The position numbers and the translations under genes are program-made. From Mixophyes australis (Eukaryota > Chordata > Amphibia > Anura > Limnodynastidae), in assembly GCA_036250195.1 (NCBI GenBank), contig JAVHZZ010000008.1:5755934-5819933 (forward strand): a stretch of 64,000 nt of DNA, in the 5' to 3' direction. The notes under the pieces were generated by a model. The model had not been told where the DNA came from. It saw only the letters and a list, made by a program, of their open reading frames with translations, and did not search any database. Below, in pieces: positions 31,147 to 41,704 of this stretch. Each line of letters opens with the position of its first letter. The first letter of the stretch is position 1.

Positions 31147-32033
31147 ACTTTCATGATTAATTTAAGGCATATATGGAGCTAGAATGTGCAGTGTTTTAGT
31201 AGAAAAACAGAAAAGCTGACAGTGGTCATAAAGTCGTAGTAGGGTGGATTTTGAAGTCACGTTTTCATTTTTTTCACAATGTTCATTTCCAGACCCCAAA
31301 AACTCACAGAAACTATGTTTTCCGGGCGTGAGGTGAACAAATAGAAACATTTACACACAATAAACGACCTGTTTTGCACATTGTATTAATGTCCCTTATT
31401 GCATAACTTTGGGAGTTGGTTAATTTAGATAATAATTTTCTTTAGGATATTTGGTAATTTTTTGGGGTATAAAACTCAGCAGCTTCAGAGTGTGTTTCAG
31501 AACATTAATTTACAATGGAATTAGATAATATGTTTCTTAGTTTGCGGTAGAAGATGATTAAACAAACAGCCAGTGTTACTATAAGATGCTCTGCATTTCG
31601 GGGACACCCTCGGCTCATACTTGCACAGGAATATAAACACAAAACAGCAATTATTAGGGCTCTCCAACAGCGTCCTCACAATAGGGTAGAGAGAGGCTGA
31701 AGAAAAATACTTGGTCTTATTCCAAAAACTACAGCTGCTGACCTTGGTACCTGCTCCCAACACTGACATGGACGGCAGTCCACGCAGATAGATCCCCGCT
31801 GTTCATCTACGAGGAAGGCCTCTCCTTTCAGTTATTGCTGGGGGTTAGGAGAAAGTTGGGGGAGGGTGACAAACCAAATAAACATCTCATGCCTGATAAT
31901 CCTCTGTGGATTCAGACGCTGTTAATGCCATTTTCTGAGAGCAAAAATGAACTGTATCAGAATTATTCTGTGTGTGTTTATTTCACAGCATAATTAAAGT
32001 GTTCAGCTCCAAAATGAGTTTATTTGTTATTAA
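31147..32033. other. Unique sequence, no gene seen
   Basis: No gene or known repeat is recognised. Confidence 0.5.
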
Positions 32034-32445
32034 GCTGGGTAAACACTACAGGTTTTTCAGCTGATTATCATACCAATCACATGATAAACGACCGTTCGGA
32101 CTGATATTGCGTTGTGTACACTCCAACAATGAACGATTATCGCACCAAAGCTCATCGTATTGTTTCATTTGATTTTTAAACCGGACTAAAAATCTGGTTC
32201 AACAATGCACCAAAGTCTTTCCAATCCTGCAGTGTGTACGCACTCACAACCGGCGGTGTCCATAGATCTCTATGGAGGGTGCAGAGATACGATCTTTTCA
32301 GTCGATGGTTATGACAGATGAAGAGCACAGATCTGAAGGTAAATCGTGTATAGTGTGTACACAGGAATCGGCTGCTGATCGGGATTTTTTTCCCAGCCAT
32401 TGGTAAAATCACATTGGGAGAAGTTTTCTGTAGTGTGTACCCAGC
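32034..32445. mobile_element. MITE with GCTGGGTACACACTACAG ends
   Basis: The left end GCTGGGTAAACACTACAG and the right end CTGTAGTGTGTACCCAGC are inverted repeats of 18 bp with one mismatch. The interior is noncoding. A half copy lies at 15484-15606. Confidence 0.8.
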
Positions 32446-32938
32446 CTCATCCAAGACCTTGTGTCCCTGGGTTGGTACGAGGTTCATATAATATATACAT
32501 ATATAGTTAATATTTTTTCTCAAAATACAAACAGAACTTTGGAGACGAGCTATGATTTGTGGATGTAGTTGTTTGCATTTAAATATAATCCTAGCTCAAG
32601 AGAATGGAGACACAGAGAAATTGAATGCCTGGATTTCAAATGGAACGAAGTGCAACATGTATAAATGTAATGTAACGCCCCTCTGTGGCGTGGATATGAT
32701 AGTATTGGTAGGTGGCCACGGAATTCCAGGAGCCTTAGATCTAGCTTTGTGTAAGTTGAGGTCAAGTTTGAGTTCAACTTCGAGAAGAGTAAAGTTGAGT
32801 GAAACAGTGAATCGTGGATGGACGTTGGGGAGTAGAGAGCTTAGGGTGCATCTAATCCTGACATATGTGAGAATTGGAATCCTAGAGTGTGGGTACACGA
32901 TAAGAGAGCTTCATGTGAGACCTATTAGAGAGAGAGGG
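32446..32938. other. Unique sequence, overlapping short ORFs
   Basis: Opposed ORFs at 32552-32965 and 32596-32898 overlap fully and show no domain. They are probably chance ORFs. Confidence 0.45.
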
Positions 32939-33160
32939 GTGGAGCATATTGAAGGAGGGAAGTAGGAGGAGAGGGGGTGATTGGAATAGGAGGAAAGAGG
33001 TGAAGGATGGGAGACTGGGGGAGGGGCATGATTAGATATGTAGACAGCCTATTGGTGGCTGGTCCCAGGGGAGGAGTCAGCCACATGTAGAGAGGGCAGG
33101 GGTGGAGCAGACAGGCTGGAGGAGGGGAAGTAGGAGGAGAGGGGGTGATTGGGATGTAGA
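32939..33160. repeat. Purine-rich imperfect tandem duplication
   Basis: GGGGTGGAGCA followed by GAAGTAGGAGGAGAGGGGGT occurs at 32936-32981 and again at 33099-33150, about 165 bp apart. The whole stretch is strongly A/G on the plus strand. Confidence 0.7.
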
Positions 33161-34376
33161 CTAGAGGTGGAGACAGGGGGGAACGGCGATAGACTTCCCC
33201 CTTTAGGACCGGGCTCACAGCAGCTGACCGCTGACAGGAGAGAGCATGGCTTCCCACAGCGGAGAAGAGAGCGGGACGGCGATGCCAGGATTATTTAAAA
33301 AAAATGCTTTTAACACTTTCTAAGCCGTGAAATGGGAAGAACTGCTTCCATAGAGCCCACCCCTCATACATATGTATTTTACAAGTGATATTCACAAGCG
33401 CTGCCCATGGGTAATGACATAACAGCCAACGCTGTGGCGGAAACAGATTCAAAAGCACAGAACCAGATTAGAAACCTTAATATTAATTTTATTTCCCCAG
33501 AAGGAATAAAACTGTTCATAATTTCAAAATAATTTTATTGGGAATAATAATTAGAGGATAAAAGCTAAGGGCTAGGAATAAAGAGATTGTATGGAATAAC
33601 CTATATTTTCCACTGACATAAATATTTATTCTTCAGGCCAAACAGTCCAAAGACTGTACATAAACCAATCTCCGTGAGATCCAGTTACAAATGTTTCTTT
33701 TTGTACACAGCATAGAAAGCCAGTGAGTTCCCTTCAGCCTTGCTCAGAAAAAGATGTGTTTTCTGATATTGTAAAGAACACTATTTTGATTCAATGTGTC
33801 ACCCGCAGTACACATAGCAGTGTGTTTCCATGCTAAACAAATAACTCTGCGTTATAAGCTCAGTAAAACTGGCTGTTCTCGCTGCCGTTCCTCCGGGGAA
33901 TAGGAAGTATGAGATGGTGATAAATTCTAATCCTGTAAGAATCTAGAAATTATTTGGCAACACCAGAACCTGCATGACATAAATATATCGGGGGTGCGAC
34001 CTATCAGTACTCCCTTATTAACATTAACCTCTTCATCGCCAAGAAGCTGGCACTTAAGTCATGTGCTTTATTCCCTGAGTGTAACATGTTCGTGCAGGAG
34101 TTAAGGTAACACTCACGATGCTTGGCACGGCGTTTTAATATTTCTTACAAGCTGTAAATTAAACTTGGTGATGTTTTACTTGTTCTGGATCTGACTTGAA
34201 CTGGCAGCTCGGTGGTCAAATGTGGACTTTAGAGTTTTCTGAGGCCCTCCTGATTTAAAACCTGCATTTGAGAAAATAATCGAATCAGAGACTTGTTTTG
34301 CTTAACTGCAATTAATATTACTAATCACTACGATTAATATTGTATTGATGATTAAGCAAAGGCAGACTAGACAATA
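33161..34376. other. Unique sequence, no gene seen
   Basis: AT-rich; nothing recognised. Confidence 0.5.
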
Positions 34377-34550
34377 GGGGTAAATGTATCGAACATTCTA
34401 AAAAGGAAAAGTGGAAGTGTTGCCTATAGCAACCAATCAGATTCTAGCTATCAGTCTCTAGCGTGTGCTAGGTAAATGATAGCTAGAATCTGATTGGCAG
34501 CTGCGGAAGCTATTACACTTTTAGGCATTTTAGAATGTTTGATACATTTA
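34377..34550. mobile_element. Palindromic MITE with X-box/CCAAT arms, copy 1
   Basis: The arms TAAATGTATCGAACATTCTA (left) and its near complement (right, ending GAATGTTTGATACATTTA) enclose a second inverted pair built on TTGCCTATAGCAACCAATCA and AGATTCTAGCTATCA. GTTGCCTATAGCAAC is at 34419-34433 and CCAAT at 34433-34437. A better preserved relative is at 62344-62520. Confidence 0.8.
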
Positions 34551-34800
34551 ATCATCATCAACATTTATTTATATATAGCGCCAGCAAATTCCGTAGCACT
34601 TTATAATTGGGAAGAAACACAGTAATAAAACAATACTAGGTGATACAGACAGAGAGGTAAGAGGGCCCTGCTCACATGCTTACAATCTATGTGACAATAA
34701 GAGTTTGAGCCATGAGGTTAAGTGCTACATATTACATATTGGTCTAGACAGACCGGCCATTTATATAATACAGTGACTTATTGGAGAGAGGAAGCTCTCT
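34551..34800 (-). mobile_element. L2-type LINE 3' end
   Basis: On the minus strand this contains GATTGTAAGCATGTGAGCAG, GGGCCCTCTTACC and a tail CTACGGAATTTGCTGGCGC / TATATATAAATAAATG / TTGATGATGAT, the pattern of vertebrate L2 3' ends. No coding part is present. Confidence 0.7.
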
Positions 34801-35624
34801 CCACTGAATCAGTGTTTGTTGTAGTAATTAGTTATATTATCTTTTGAAATGTACACATTTTATTTATATATTATATATTTATTTTTCATATTTGTATATA
34901 TCATATTTTTATATTATCTTACAGCATTTTTTTTTGTCATTTGTCCAACACTCACAATAAAGTAATAAAACACTCGAAATAAAATAATCATCACTTTTGG
35001 ATGGTGTTCTTTTAAAGGACAAATCCACCTTTGTAATTGTTTTTGACCTAATATAGGTTTAATAGACCCAAAGAGATGAAATTCCACACAATAAGCCATC
35101 GGACATCACGGCAATGTACTTACACCTGGGTACTATGGTACCCGAACATTGCTCAATTTCCTGTGCCCCTCCATAGGGTGCGAGGAAAAATCTGTGATGC
35201 TATATTGCCGTGAAGTGTCTCTACACCACCTTTCAGGAGGTACATTACAGGGAATAGAATTCCCCCCCAAAGAATCAATTTTGTAAATAGAAGTCAGTGC
35301 CTAACTGTTTTCATTGGTTAGATACACAATAATTAGAGCATCTAACATTAAGTTTAGCTGAAGAAACTTCTGGGTTGGGAGACGAATCACCTTCCCCATG
35401 TCAGTGAGTCTGACATCACTAGTGCAAAAAGATTTTGGTGCTAGGGATCTTAAAGTTACTGACATTGGCACACGACATGGAGGTGGTAGCTTGGCGTATG
35501 CAAAGAACTGCTCTCCGATTAAAGATCCTTCAATTGTAGGTAGTATTAGATATAATACAAATAGATGTAGAAAGGGCATTGAGTGAATGAAGATATTTAT
35601 GCATCAAATGCGCAAAATTCACTC
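34801..35624. other. Unique AT-rich sequence, no gene seen
   Basis: Opposed ORFs 35301-35579 and 35398-35586 have no domain. Confidence 0.5.
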
Positions 35625-35838
35625 TTTGGGGCGTATTCAATTGTTCCTCCGGCCGCCGGAAAAACGAGCGCGTTAGAACTATTACCGTTCATACGGTAAT
35701 CAGGGAGCTGCGAGCTGAAATTCAGCGAGTAAATTACCGTATGAACGGTATTTACGCGCAATATTACCGTGTAAACGGTAATAGTTTTAACGCGCTCATT
35801 TTTCCGGCGGCCGGAGGAACAATTGAATACGCCCCTTT
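35625..35838. mobile_element. CpG-rich palindromic MITE with TTT target duplication
   Basis: The element at 35628-35835 (208 bp) begins GGGGCGTATTCAATTGTTCC and ends with the exact complement; TTT flanks both sides. The arms remain complementary for about 60 bp, including TCCGGCCGCCGGAAAAA and GAGCGCGTT. The interior has three 20-bp imperfect palindromes of the form ATTACCGT-N4-ACGGTAAT (near 35680, 35732 and 35763). No coding capacity. Confidence 0.88.
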
Positions 35839-35914
35839 GGGTCTATTAGGTATAAACACAAATGCAGACGTATCCTTTAATGCTTTTAAATTCATTTACT
35901 ATATTATACATACT

Positions 35915-36676
35915 GGGCTCGATTCATTAAGGAACGTAAAGGCTGATAGGTGATGTATTTTGTATTAAATTGCTCTGTGTATGCTCAGAAACGGACGATA
36001 CCGCAGTGAACGCAAGTACAACCAATTCATCTCCAAGCGCACAGGACCCTGACTACAGGCTATGATTTCAGGGACGTAACAGGAAGGGGACTGGGCGTAT
36101 GCACGTAGTCAGTGTACAGTAAGGACGTGCCCAGCTGGAGCGCACACAGCAGCGTCCGATTCAAGCTTTGGGCATCTCTCAGGTACGTATTTTTCAGCCG
36201 TATCACTGGCACCAGCTACAGGTCAGGTGTAAGTGCTGATTACTAGTGATGACGGCTGTGTATACAGCTAGAACATGTGTTTGTAATCAGGAGCAACTGT
36301 AACAATGTATTTTATGTACAGTAGACGGTAATAACATCCTAATAAATGTATTTCATGGGGAAAAAAAACATTTTTATAAAAATATTTTTTTTATTATTGA
36401 CTATATTCATAATCGGTGACAATAATTGAATCCTTTTTTTCTGTGTGTCCTGCTGGTACTTTATATTGCACATATGTATTGTATGTATCCTGCAGTGTGT
36501 TGTGTCTGTCTCAATACGTATGCGCACAGCCCACCTAGACCCAAGAGATGTTTCTTCAGCTCCGCTTCCAGTTGACAACAGACGTGCACATGCCCGAATT
36601 ACTGATTAATTATTAATTTATTTATTTTTTAAAAATGCACATTACGTAGTTTTGCAGGCCTCAATGACTCAGACCC
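35915..36676. mobile_element. MITE, GGGCCTGATTCATTAAGG family, copy C (long)
   Basis: The left end is GGGCTCGATTCATTAAGGAA and the right end is the complement of GGGTCTGAGTCATTGAGG, with TA near both edges. 36176-36255 (CGTATCACTGGCACCAGCTA region) is related to 28610-28665 in the fold-back element, linking the two. Confidence 0.7.
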
Positions 36677-37311
36677 ACTATATTGGAGTATTAATCACTG
36701 CTGTGATTGACCCGTTCCTATATCAATGAACTGCTCCTACTTTGTCTGTTTTGAGTGTGGATGGCTCAGCTTGGATTATGTAGATAACATGTGAGCAACT
36801 TGTAACAAGTAAGAGATACTATAAAACGTAACTAAGTGCCTGACACAGCCCCGGCACACAATGACACGGAGGATGGATGGTTCCCGTCCCAGGTCACACG
36901 TGGGATACATAACTCAGCCGGGTGACAGGTGATGAGGAAGAGGGTGAGTAGAGGCCTGCAGACCACATTCCAGGCATACTAGGTGTCACTTGGCTTTAAG
37001 ATGAGTATACAATGGTATTAAACCCCCTCCTGTTACACCTGATTCATCCAATTATCCTAAGACTTCAAGGACTTTACAAGTCTGGGATTAAAGAAAGATG
37101 ATTATCCAGTTTATGACAGATAAGGTTTGGGGGGAGCAGGTGGGTGACCACAGACATATATGGAGGCTGGGACTCAGGAATACAAGAGAAATGTATTTGT
37201 TCTCATTTGTAAAGCGTCTCTGTGGTCTGATTATAATGGAGGTGGCTGAACCCAAATCCCTGATAATACTTCCTATTAATGTACTAGAAACTAGTAATAC
37301 CACTGTATAAG
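36677..37311. other. Unique sequence, no gene seen
   Basis: Nothing recognised. Confidence 0.5.
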
Positions 37312-37835
37312 GTGGCATGGGGCAGCTGAGTATGGTGGCATGGGGCTGTATATGGTGGCATGGGGCAGCTGAGTATGGTGGCATGGGGCTGTATAAGGTG
37401 GCATGGGGCTGTATATGGTGGCATGGGACTGTATATGGTGGCATGGGACAGCTGAGTATGGTGGCATGGGGCTGTATAAGGTGGCATGGGGCTGTATAAG
37501 GTGGCATGGGGCTGTATATGTTGGCATGGGGCTGTATAAGGTGGCATGGGGCTGTATAAGGTGGCATGGGGCTGTATATGGTGGCATGGGGCTGTATAAG
37601 GTGGCATGGGGCTGTATATGGTGGCATAGGGCAGCTGAGTATGGTGGCATGGGGCTGTATAAGGTGGCATGGTGCTGTATATGGTGGCATGGGGTTGTAT
37701 ATGATGGCATGGGGCTGTATAAGGTGGCATGGGGCAGCTGAGTATGGTGGCATGGGGCAGCTGAGTATGTTGGCATGGGGCTATATAAGTTGGCATGGGG
37801 CTGTATATGGTGGCATGGGGCAGCTGAGTATGGCA
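37312..37835. repeat. 20/23-bp G-rich minisatellite
   Basis: About 25 units alternate between GGTGGCATGGGGCTGTATAT/AA (20 bp) and a 23-bp form with GGCAGCTGAGTAT. The order of the two forms is irregular. Both strands give long Pro/His- or Trp/Gly-rich ORFs in several frames, an effect of the period; they are not proteins. Confidence 0.95.
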
Positions 37836-39308
37836 GTCACTGTGCGCTGTGGGCATCAGGCTATATGTGGTCAGCATGGTATCTGTATGTAGTTGATAAA
37901 TACCATAGGCTGTGGCCATTCCAATTCTTAGCATCTTCTATATTTGGGAAACGCTCTGACCCGCCCATCTGAAGAATAAAGTTTAGTTCCCCAGCAAAAA
38001 AACATAATTTGTTTGTAAATGATCCTTAGTGTTTGCAAGCACTGTGATATCTATGCTGTGTTTTGTGATGGAGAGGGAATGCAATACTCCATTATATTTC
38101 CCTTCTAAACACAGCTGCAGTGGAAACTGAACTGTCACGATTCATACATAAAAAAAAAAGTTTGTTCTTTAAATAACCAAATAAATGAATTCCTATTTTT
38201 AATTTGCATGATAATAGTAATACCCCTAGGGAATAATAATATTTTTATTTCTGTGACTTATATCTATATAAAGTATATGTACTCTGATACATTCCCCAGT
38301 TTAATGAATAAACGCATTTTACAGTTGCACAATGTTGATTTAAGCACAGACAACACGTTGTCGGTTAAGTGCTTTACCACAACCTACGTAAGCCTTTGCG
38401 CACTCGCATTTCCGCGCCGTGTGGTGCGAGAGAGACTTCGGTCCCGCGCGTGCAGCTGAGTCACTCCCATCACTCTCGCTGTGCCCTTTGTGTAGAAATA
38501 AGTCTCGTTTTAATAGTTCAATGGCCAGAGTTAAAAGCGAGCTTGAGCCAAGTTCCATAAATCTGTAGCTCTTGAACTCGACCTGGCCTAAGACTAATCC
38601 AGCCTTCCTCTTAATGGCAATGCCTCCTAACCTTAGATCCACTTGCGGTTTTGGCACAAGTTGATGATTTTCCTCTGTGCTGTAAACCTTCAGGACTGTC
38701 TAAAGGGCTGTGTGCTAAATTTAGTTAATGAGCAAACTCATTTTTCCTGAAAGCATTCAACAAAGGGTGCCTTAAATTCCTCCTAAATGACTTCTAACTG
38801 TGTCTATTATGGTCCGTTCCGCACACTGGAGACTTCATGTCAAGCACTAACGCTGTCACAGCGAAGCAATCTAAGTGATCGCACAATTATAAGTGTTAAA
38901 CAATTTCATATTTGTGTAATATTCGCGCATAACTTCAGTGTTCGGACTTCAGCTCGGGAGAATGAAATGGGGCACTGTCAAATAGGTTTAAAAAATGCTT
39001 AGAATCAGGTCAATTGTATTTGAATGAATTAAGCGGCTCTCCGTTGGCAAAGTTCTCTTCTACAATATTAGGGCAATAGTTCTGTTTTACATGGGCCATT
39101 TTACAAATACTTTGTTGAAGATTAAAGATAAAAATATATAATATACATTTGTTCAATTATTTGCATTTGTTTTCTATTTGCTTTTATTAAATCTTGCTGA
39201 CTTGTAGTCTGTGACACGTCTGCAAAATTAACAATCTCTATACATATTTATTACATATGATTAATGCTAGCTAAAACGTCCAATTTGTAAGGCTAGAAAG
39301 GATCTATG
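37836..39308. other. Unique sequence with a CpG-containing block near 38370-38470
   Basis: Opposed short ORFs only. The block 38390-38470 has more CpG than its surroundings but no other promoter feature could be supported. Confidence 0.45.
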
Positions 39309-39866
39309 CCAGGGATCGGCAACTTGGTACACTACAATGGCCCTCAGGAGGGCCGCACATTATCCTTAATCATCATCATCCTTTATTTATATAGCGCCAC
39401 TAATTCCGCAGCGCTGTACAGAGAACTCACTCACATCAGTCCCTGCCCCATTGGGGCTTACAGTCTAAATTCCCTAACACACAGACAGAGAGAGAGACTA
39501 GGGTCAATTTTTATAGCAGCGAATTAACATACCAGTATGTTTTTGAAGCGTGGGAGGAAACTGGAGCACCTGGAGGAAACCCACGCAAATACGGGGAGAA
39601 TGTACAAACTCCACACAGATAAGGCCATGGTCGGGAATTGAACTCATGACCCCAGTGCTGTGAGGCAGAAGTGCTAACCACTGAGCCACCGTTAATCTCA
39701 GTAATAAGTTAAAACTATGCATTTATTCAAAAATAAAAAGACACCTACTCTGTAATAACATTTTGAACAAACAAATTTGACAATAAAGCAGGAAGGAGCT
39801 CTGGGCCGCAGGTAAAGGCTCAGAGGGCCATATATGGCCCTAGGGCCGCCTGAACTATGCACTCCT
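39309..39866. mobile_element. hAT-like nonautonomous element split by a SINE
   Basis: The left end CAGGGATCGGCAACTTGG is a typical hAT-type terminus (CAGGGGTCGGCAAC). Matching GGCCCTCAGGAGGGCCGCA and GGGCCGCAGG...GGGCCATATATGGCCC lie left and right of the inserted SINE. The right terminus is decayed and I could not find the duplication. Confidence 0.6.
39366..39697 (-). mobile_element. tRNA-headed SINE, copy 3, with target duplication
   Basis: This near full-length SINE (L2-like tail at left, tRNA-like head at right) lies at 39371-39691, flanked by TTAAT (39366-39370 and 39692-39696). It sits inside the hAT-like element and is therefore younger than it. Confidence 0.8.
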
Positions 39867-41704
39867 GCAAAATCGGATATGCACAATTTCCATCCTATCC
39901 CGCCCATTACAAAGTCTGCTTCTGCAAAATGAAAACCTGTTTTTGCATGTGTGTGTGTAACAACAGACTCAATACCAGATAATTCACATTTTCCGTATAA
40001 ATCCTCCGCTCCATCCTCGGACACTTCCATCCATCCAACACAACAGTACAAACATTTTCCTATTCCACAAACTACACCATCTTGTGCAGTAAGATGTCTA
40101 TAAACTCAGGCACATCAGGGAAAACTCTATGATAGTAATGGCTTTTTTTATACCCCTCTGTAGCTTCCACTTTTTTAAATGCCCCCCTTCATTCTTTTAC
40201 TGCTGCAGTGAAAATATTCAAAGAGTTTTGTGTGTTACGCAATAAAGGGTTATAAGGATACATTGTGTGTTTATCAGTTCTGTTAATATGATGAGTCTAA
40301 GATCTACAGAACACTGCTGAATCCTCAGGGACGGCGATCTCTGACAAACAGATTAGCACGTCTGGAAATTGGCCGTTTGCATTCCCGCTGGGCTCTTAAT
40401 CTGTCTTCTCTGATGCTTGTTTTAAGTACAAAAAAACATTACCCCATCACAAAGATACTTAAATGTGTCAGGATTCGATCGGGAAAATAAACGTAATATT
40501 GGTAGTTCCTGATGTCCCCTCTGTAATATTCAGCAGCGGAATAAAACCACAGCAGTCCTTTGTCCAAATTGCCTGGGTACTCGCAACGCCACTCTTTATG
40601 AATTCATACTTTCATAAGAAGACGCGGCAAACCTCTCATCTTATGTACATTAGTTCCATAACATATGCCAACCCCCTTAAATCCATTACCCCAAGTAATA
40701 AAATTAGGGGGGTCCAATGCCCTCGCTCGTCCAATCAGCTTCCTGTCACAATGTATCACAAAGTTGTTTCGGCCTTCATAGAAGCTGAAGATGTGGTCAG
40801 GGGTCTTTTACAGTCAGTAACCTGCCGTTACCGACTACTCCGACTGGTGTTACTTGGTAACTAGATAATCGCCGACTGTAAGTGGCAACTGTTCAGCAGT
40901 TTTAGGAGAGAAGTTACTGTCACCATCAGAATCCTTCACCGGCAAATGGAACCACTTACTTCTGGGTGTGTAGCTGCTGCAGTACCTCTTTGCTGGTGAC
41001 ACCTGACCATATACTTAGGATCAAGGCCACAGCTCATGCACTGCTGGTCCCAGCGAGTCCTGGCAGCCCTAAACTGCTTGGATGGGTGGATGCTGCGTCG
41101 TTAATTATTCACTTGGCCGTTTTGCATTTGTACCATTAAGGATATGCACGGGGGATTTTCCTACAATACACATTTAAATCACATTTCCACACAATAACAA
41201 GTGCTGGAGCCAGAAAACATTCTTTCAGTTACCTTAGATTTGGTTTTATTTGGATCACCTTACACCCAGGTGCCAGAGGTAGGTGCAACAATCTAATCAC
41301 TTTTAAATAACTGCAGTAAATGTTGGACAGAGACGAGACCCATAAATAGACCAGAGGTTTGCGCTTAGATGTCCATTTAAGGCATTTCCAAGATTCATCG
41401 GCTTTTTATTGTAATATGTTCTGTGCTTGGACTTCGTGGGCTCAACTTGTGCCAAATGACAAAGCCAAACCTCTTCTCTGATTGCGAACATTTGATTTTC
41501 TATCCATTTGTTCTGGTTAGTTCATGAAACTTGCAAAATTGTCCCATTAGATTTGGGGAAAACAACAACCCAAAGACAGACAAACAAAATAGAAATCTTC
41601 AAATAAGATAAAATACCTTCTGAATCGAAACAGCCAAAACAAGCTGGAAATATGAACTTTGTTTAATACAGAGGTACGTATCCACCACAATTTCCTGGCA
41701 TCAC
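39867..41704. other. Unique sequence, possible conserved noncoding block near 40300-40440
   Basis: No exon is recognised. 40300-40440 is non-repetitive and balanced in composition; conservation is only a guess. Confidence 0.4.

Noticed and set aside
33161..33300. GC-rich, purine-rich stretch as a possible CpG-island promoter
   Set aside because: CpG content is low and no start-site features are seen; the richness comes from A/G repeats.
37088..37934. Pro/His-rich ORFs of up to 221 codons on the minus strand, and Trp/Gly-rich ones on the plus strand
   Set aside because: They are open in several frames of both strands owing to the 20/23-bp repeat; no conserved protein is likely.
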